The position numbers were made by a program, and so were the translations under genes. Of a DNA stretch of 9,284 bases, positions 6,230 to 9,284 are shown in pieces (the first letter of the stretch is position 1; each line of letters starts with the position of its first letter). The stretch comes from Sphingobacteriaceae bacterium UBA2059 (lineage in GTDB: Bacteria; Bacteroidota; Bacteroidia; Sphingobacteriales; Sphingobacteriaceae). A model generated the notes under the pieces. It was not told the origin of the DNA. It searched no databases and saw nothing but the letters and a program-made list of their open reading frames with translations. The stretch spans positions 159,765-169,048 of the forward strand of contig DDAL01000031.1 of the NCBI GenBank assembly GCA_002332615.1, written 5' to 3'.

Positions 6230-7714
6230 ATGAATTCTCTTATTCCGGAAATAGCTGACCTTCTAAATCGCCTGTTTGGCGATCTTGCTCTGTTTGTAAG
6301 CGAACTGACACTGATAGTTACATTTGTTCTGGCAATTTTGGTTGAACTTTTTTGGCCTGGCAAACGCTCTGTGAACACGTACCTCTTGATTATAGCAGGA
6401 ATTTTAACATCTGCTGCGCTTGCGTTGACCGATATACCTGCTATTGCAGCGGGACATGTTGTTTTTGAAGGATCCTTTAAATTTGATGCACCAGGCTTTA
6501 TGTTTAACCGCTTATGTGATTTGAGCGTTATTTTGTTTGCGGTTTTTCTAAGACATAGTAGAGAAATACAAGACCATAGAAAAGGTGTGGGAGATTTATA
6601 TCTTTTACTACCCGGAGTTTTGCTAGGGCTTCACCTGATGGTTGCTGCTGTTAGCTTACTTTCAATTTATTTAAGTATCGAGCTTGTATCCATTGTATCT
6701 TACATACTTGTTGGTTATATAAGCAAGGCGAAAGAACAGTCTGAAGCTGCTTTAAAGTATATTGTTTTCGGTTCGGTATGTTCAGCCATTATGCTTTATG
6801 GAATGAGCCTGCTGTATGCCTGTACAGGCACAGTAAATATTTTGTCGCCTGAATTTGCAGATGGCCTGTCACGTGTATCTCCTCTGGCTCAGTATGTGGC
6901 TGTTGGTTTGGTGCTTGCAGGTATAGGGTTTAAGCTTTCTTTCGTGCCGTTTCACTTTTGGAGTCCGGATGTGTTTGAAGGTGCACCGCTTTCTGTTCTT
7001 TCTTTTTTATCTACCGCTCCAAAGATAGCCGCATTTGCCTTGCTTTTGCGTTTTGTACAGCCCTTATATACCGCTTCCATGCTAAGCATGGACATTAAAT
7101 CTGTTCTGGCACTGATAGCGATAGCCTCTATGATAGCAGGCAACTTTGCTGCGATAAAACAGGATAACATTAAGCGGATGCTTGCTTATTCATCAATCGC
7201 TCATACAGGCTTTTTACTGATGGCTGTTGTTGTTGAACCAAGTCGTGGACTTGCTCCTATTACCTATTACCTGTGTGTTTACCTGACAATGAACATGGCG
7301 GCATTTATGCTTGCTTCGCGGATTGAGGACCAGGCGGGAACTGTACGGATTTCTGAGTATAAAGGTCTGGGGAAAATCTTTGTGCCAGAGTTTGTTTGCT
7401 TCGTTGTTGTTCTTATGTCTCTTACGGGCTTGCCGCCTTTTGGGGGCTTTATGGGAAAATTTCTTTTATTTTCTGCAGTATATGAGGAGTATACGGCAAG
7501 CGGGAACCTGTTATATATAGCCCTTATGATCACAGGTGCTGTCACCACGGTTGTTTCTTTATTTTATTATTTTAAGATACCCCTGAACGGCTTTTTGAGA
7601 GAGCTTGACGAAAAGGCTCCATTGAGTACTAAAAGAAATGCAATTACATATATATCTATAGTATTGACAGCTTTACTACTTATTTTCGGCTTGTTTCCCG
7701 GTATCATTATTTAA
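6230..7714 (+). CDS. nuoN: NADH-quinone oxidoreductase subunit N (NuoN)
   Basis: NuoN is the proximal antiporter-like proton pump, contacting NuoK and NuoM. The 494-residue product has about 14 membrane helices and a length close to the family norm. Channel residues are present: E151 in IYLSIELVSIVSYILVGY (E. coli E133), K235 in GIGFKLSFVPFHFWSPDVFEG (K217), K265 in STAPKIAAF (K247) and K410 in PPFGGFMGKFLLF (K395); H325 sits in SSIAHTGF. The family motif usually read as HxWxPDVYxGAPxPV is here HFWSPDVFEGAPLSV, a mild variation. The ATG follows the nuoM stop by 5 bases and is preceded only by an A-rich run rather than a Shine-Dalgarno sequence, common in Bacteroidota. It is the last nuo gene; no clear intrinsic terminator follows, so read-through into the next gene is possible. 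Confidence 0.95.
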   Translation: MNSLIPEIADLLNRLFGDLALFVSELTLIVTFVLAILVELFWPGKRSVNTYLLIIAGILTSAALALTDIPAIAAGHVVFEGSFKFDAPGFMFNRLCDLSVILFAVFLRHSREIQDHRKGVGDLYLLLPGVLLGLHLMVAAVSLLSIYLSIELVSIVSYILVGYISKAKEQSEAALKYIVFGSVCSAIMLYGMSLLYACTGTVNILSPEFADGLSRVSPLAQYVAVGLVLAGIGFKLSFVPFHFWSPDVFEGAPLSVLSFLSTAPKIAAFALLLRFVQPLYTASMLSMDIKSVLALIAIASMIAGNFAAIKQDNIKRMLAYSSIAHTGFLLMAVVVEPSRGLAPITYYLCVYLTMNMAAFMLASRIEDQAGTVRISEYKGLGKIFVPEFVCFVVVLMSLTGLPPFGGFMGKFLLFSAVYEEYTASGNLLYIALMITGAVTTVVSLFYYFKIPLNGFLRELDEKAPLSTKRNAITYISIVLTALLLIFGLFPGIII

Positions 7715-7783
7715 ACCCAGGTTACAATGGAGGCTATGAACTAATAAGCGAAAACGCTATGTTTGTACACTCATTACAAATAC
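7715..7783. other. Intergenic region between nuoN and the purF-like gene
   Basis: This 69-base gap is the longest between genes in the window after the nuoH leader. It contains a small hairpin (agcg/cgct around an aaaa loop, 7747-7758) with no T-run after it, a TAnnTTTG match at 7758-7765, and the left arm of an inverted repeat whose right arm begins at the next start codon. No strong terminator for the nuo operon is visible. Confidence 0.6.
7758..7765 (+). promoter_or_regulatory. Possible Bacteroidota -7 promoter element of the purF-like gene
   Basis: TATGTTTG fits the Bacteroidota -7 consensus TAnnTTTG at every fixed base. It ends 18 bases before the ATG, which would place the transcript start near 7770-7774 with a leader of only about 10-14 bases. 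No TTG is present at the usual -33 distance. It would give the gene its own promoter separate from the nuo operon. The sequence match is direct; the function is inferred. Confidence 0.4.
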
Positions 7784-7790
7784 ATGAGTG
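7768..7790. repeat. Perfect 7-bp inverted repeat enclosing the purF-like start codon
   Basis: CACTCAT (7768-7774) and ATGAGTG (7784-7790) are exact reverse complements separated by 9 bases. The right arm begins with the ATG start codon, so in RNA the start codon would lie in the stem. It could be a start-blocking hairpin in long read-through transcripts, or a dyad operator for a regulator. Nothing in the sequence distinguishes these from chance. Confidence 0.5.
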
Positions 7791-9284
7791 AAGCAATAAA
7801 ACACGAGTGCGGTATAGCTCTTATTCGTCTCCTGAAACCTCTTTCTTACTATCAGGAAAAATACGGCACTTCCTTATACGGCCTTAATAAGCTTTATCTA
7901 TTAATGGAAAAACAGCATAACCGGGGACAAGACGGTGCTGGGATAGCTGTTGTGAAACTAGATACTTCGCCGGGGGACCGCTATATAAGCAGACACCGGT
8001 CTATGGGGTCAAATGCCGTTGCTGAAATATTTGAGTATGTGCAGAAAAGGTTCAGTGATGTGCAGCAGATACCCGAGCTTTTTAACGATGCACAATGGCT
8101 TAAAGATAATAAAAGCTTTACAGGAGAGGTGCTTATGGGCCATTTGCGTTATGGAACGCATGGAAAGAACAGCATTGAGAGTTGCCATCCGTTTTTGCGT
8201 CAGAATAACTGGATGAGCCGTAATCTTGTTATTGCCGGCAATTTTAATATGACCAATGTTGATGAATTGCTTGAGCAGCTTTTTGAACTGGGGCAACATC
8301 CCAAGGAAAGGGCTGATACAGTAACAATACTTGAGAAGATAGGTCACTTCTTGGATGTTGAAAACCAGGAGCTGTTTGACAAGTTTAAAGCGCAGGGTTA
8401 TACGAATGTGGAGATCAGCAAGCTGATTGCTGACAATATGGACGTGATTAATATTTTAAAACGGTCGGCTAAGACGTGGGATGGGGGTTACACGATAGAA
8501 GGGGTGTTTGGGCATGGAGATGCGTTTGTAATGCGGGATCCATCGGGCATAAGGCCTGCTTATTACTATATTGATGATGAAGTAGCTGTTGTTGCCTCGG
8601 AGCGACCTGCAATACAAACGGCCTTTAATATAAAGTATACCGACGTTAAGGAGGTAAAGCCGGGTCATGCTCTTATTATAAAAAAGAATGGTGAAATAAC
8701 TGAAAGTGAGTTTAGGCCTGCCTATGAGCAAAAGTCATGCTCTTTTGAACGTATTTATTTTTCCAGAGGAAGCGATGCGGCTATTTACCAGGAAAGAAAG
8801 AAGCTTGGAGAACTGCTTTGCCCCAAGGTACTGGACTTTGTAAATCATGACTTTAAGAACACTGTTTTTTCGTACATTCCCAATACTGCAGAAGTTGCAT
8901 TTTATGGGATGGTGAATGCTCTTTATAACCATATTGATGAGATAAGGAAAGAAGCCTTGTTGAACTGTAAGGGAACGCTTACAGAGGAAAAGATTAATGA
9001 TATTTTTGCTGTAAAACCAAGAGTCGAAAAGATTGCTGTTAAAGATGTAAAACTTAGAACGTTTATCACTCAGGATGCTGACAGGCAGGACATGGTGTCG
9101 CATGTTTACGATACTACATACGGTGTAGTAAACGGCAGTTGCGATAACCTTGTTGTTCTTGATGATTCTATTGTTAGAGGAACTACTTTAAAGCAAAGCT
9201 TACTTAGAATACTTGACAGACTTGATCCTAAGAACATCATCATTTTGTCTTCGGCTCCTCAGATAAGGTATCCGGATTGCTATG
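7784..9284 (+). CDS. purF: Amidophosphoribosyltransferase, long PurF-like form (3' truncated by window)
   Basis: By homology this enzyme transfers glutamine-derived ammonia to PRPP to make phosphoribosylamine, the first step of purine synthesis in the cytoplasm. The first 500 codons are present. An 8-residue propeptide (MSEAIKHE) precedes C9, the probable N-terminal nucleophile of a class-II glutaminase. Further motifs are QHNRGQDGAG (44-53), GHLRYGTHG (119-127), RDPSGIRP (251-258), RTFI (425-428) and the PRPP loop VLDDSIVRGTT (458-468). Departures from standard PurF: one extra residue in the QH-RGQ motif, Ala151 where the oxyanion Asn of NGN is expected, a long insert at about 160-235, and PNTAE (366-370) in place of the usual PDSG-like motif, followed by extra sequence before RTFI. 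ATG 7784 fits the short propeptide; an in-frame stop lies at 7745-7747, and a TTG at 7763 is less likely. I know this long form (over 600 residues) from Bacteroidota, often alongside a standard PurF, so it may be a paralogue with a shifted role. Confidence 0.85.
   Translation, partial: MSEAIKHECGIALIRLLKPLSYYQEKYGTSLYGLNKLYLLMEKQHNRGQDGAGIAVVKLDTSPGDRYISRHRSMGSNAVAEIFEYVQKRFSDVQQIPELFNDAQWLKDNKSFTGEVLMGHLRYGTHGKNSIESCHPFLRQNNWMSRNLVIAGNFNMTNVDELLEQLFELGQHPKERADTVTILEKIGHFLDVENQELFDKFKAQGYTNVEISKLIADNMDVINILKRSAKTWDGGYTIEGVFGHGDAFVMRDPSGIRPAYYYIDDEVAVVASERPAIQTAFNIKYTDVKEVKPGHALIIKKNGEITESEFRPAYEQKSCSFERIYFSRGSDAAIYQERKKLGELLCPKVLDFVNHDFKNTVFSYIPNTAEVAFYGMVNALYNHIDEIRKEALLNCKGTLTEEKINDIFAVKPRVEKIAVKDVKLRTFITQDADRQDMVSHVYDTTYGVVNGSCDNLVVLDDSIVRGTTLKQSLLRILDRLDPKNIIILSSAPQIRYPDCY

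Noticed and set aside
7727..7744. Five-codon open frame (MEAMN) with an internal GGAGG before the purF-like gene
   Set aside because: It is too short to support. The GGAGG is 2 bases from the next ATG, which is followed at once by AAC and a stop; a leader peptide cannot be argued from composition or repeated codons.
7744..7760. Hairpin after nuoN as an intrinsic terminator
   Set aside because: The stem is only four clean base pairs plus a bulged extension, and no T-run follows, so it does not meet the usual pattern.
8009..9103. Several minus-strand open frames (up to 122 residues) opposite the purF-like gene
   Set aside because: The plus strand has a continuous 500-codon frame with clear amidotransferase and PRTase motifs; the minus frames show no motif and have shadow-like composition.

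Overview
The window holds the distal (membrane-arm) half of a respiratory complex I operon, nuoH-nuoI-nuoJ-nuoK-nuoL-nuoM-nuoN, followed on the same strand by the 5' part of a long PurF-like amidophosphoribosyltransferase gene that runs off the right edge. All supported genes are on the + strand. I see no RNA gene, insertion sequence, CRISPR array or other mobile element.

The source looks like a Bacteroidota bacterium, most likely near Sphingobacteriaceae (Pedobacter-like). The reasons are the style of the NuoH and NuoI sequences, the unusually long class-II amidotransferase/PRTase protein (I know this form from Bacteroidota), the scarcity of Shine-Dalgarno sequences (clear only before nuoI and nuoK), and two matches to the Bacteroidota -7 promoter element TAnnTTTG just before nuoH and just before the purF-like gene. 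This assignment is inference.

Layout: 1-103 is an AT-rich leader with no identifiable gene. 104-1174 is nuoH (TTG start). 1184-1747 is nuoI, whose ribosome binding site is fused to the nuoH stop codon. 1752-2294 is nuoJ. 2291-2596 is nuoK. 2593-4632 is nuoL (TTG start). 4629-6224 is nuoM. 6230-7714 is nuoN. 7715-7783 is a short intergenic region with a possible promoter and an inverted repeat that includes the next start codon. 7784-9284 is the partial purF-like gene. The J/K, K/L and L/M pairs each overlap by 4 bases and the other nuo junctions are 9 bases or less, so the seven genes are one tightly coupled unit.

Functionally, NuoH and NuoI form the junction between the peripheral arm and the membrane (quinone site and the last two Fe-S clusters). 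NuoJ and NuoK form the central hydrophilic axis near the quinone module. NuoL, NuoM and NuoN are the three antiporter-like proton pumps. Key ionisable residues of H, L, M and N are present, so the complex looks functional. One notable departure is in NuoK, where the second conserved membrane glutamate is a serine. nuoA-G are not in the window and would be expected upstream, but that cannot be checked here. The purF-like gene belongs to purine synthesis by homology, but changes at its glutaminase oxyanion position and in its PRTase domain leave its exact reaction open.
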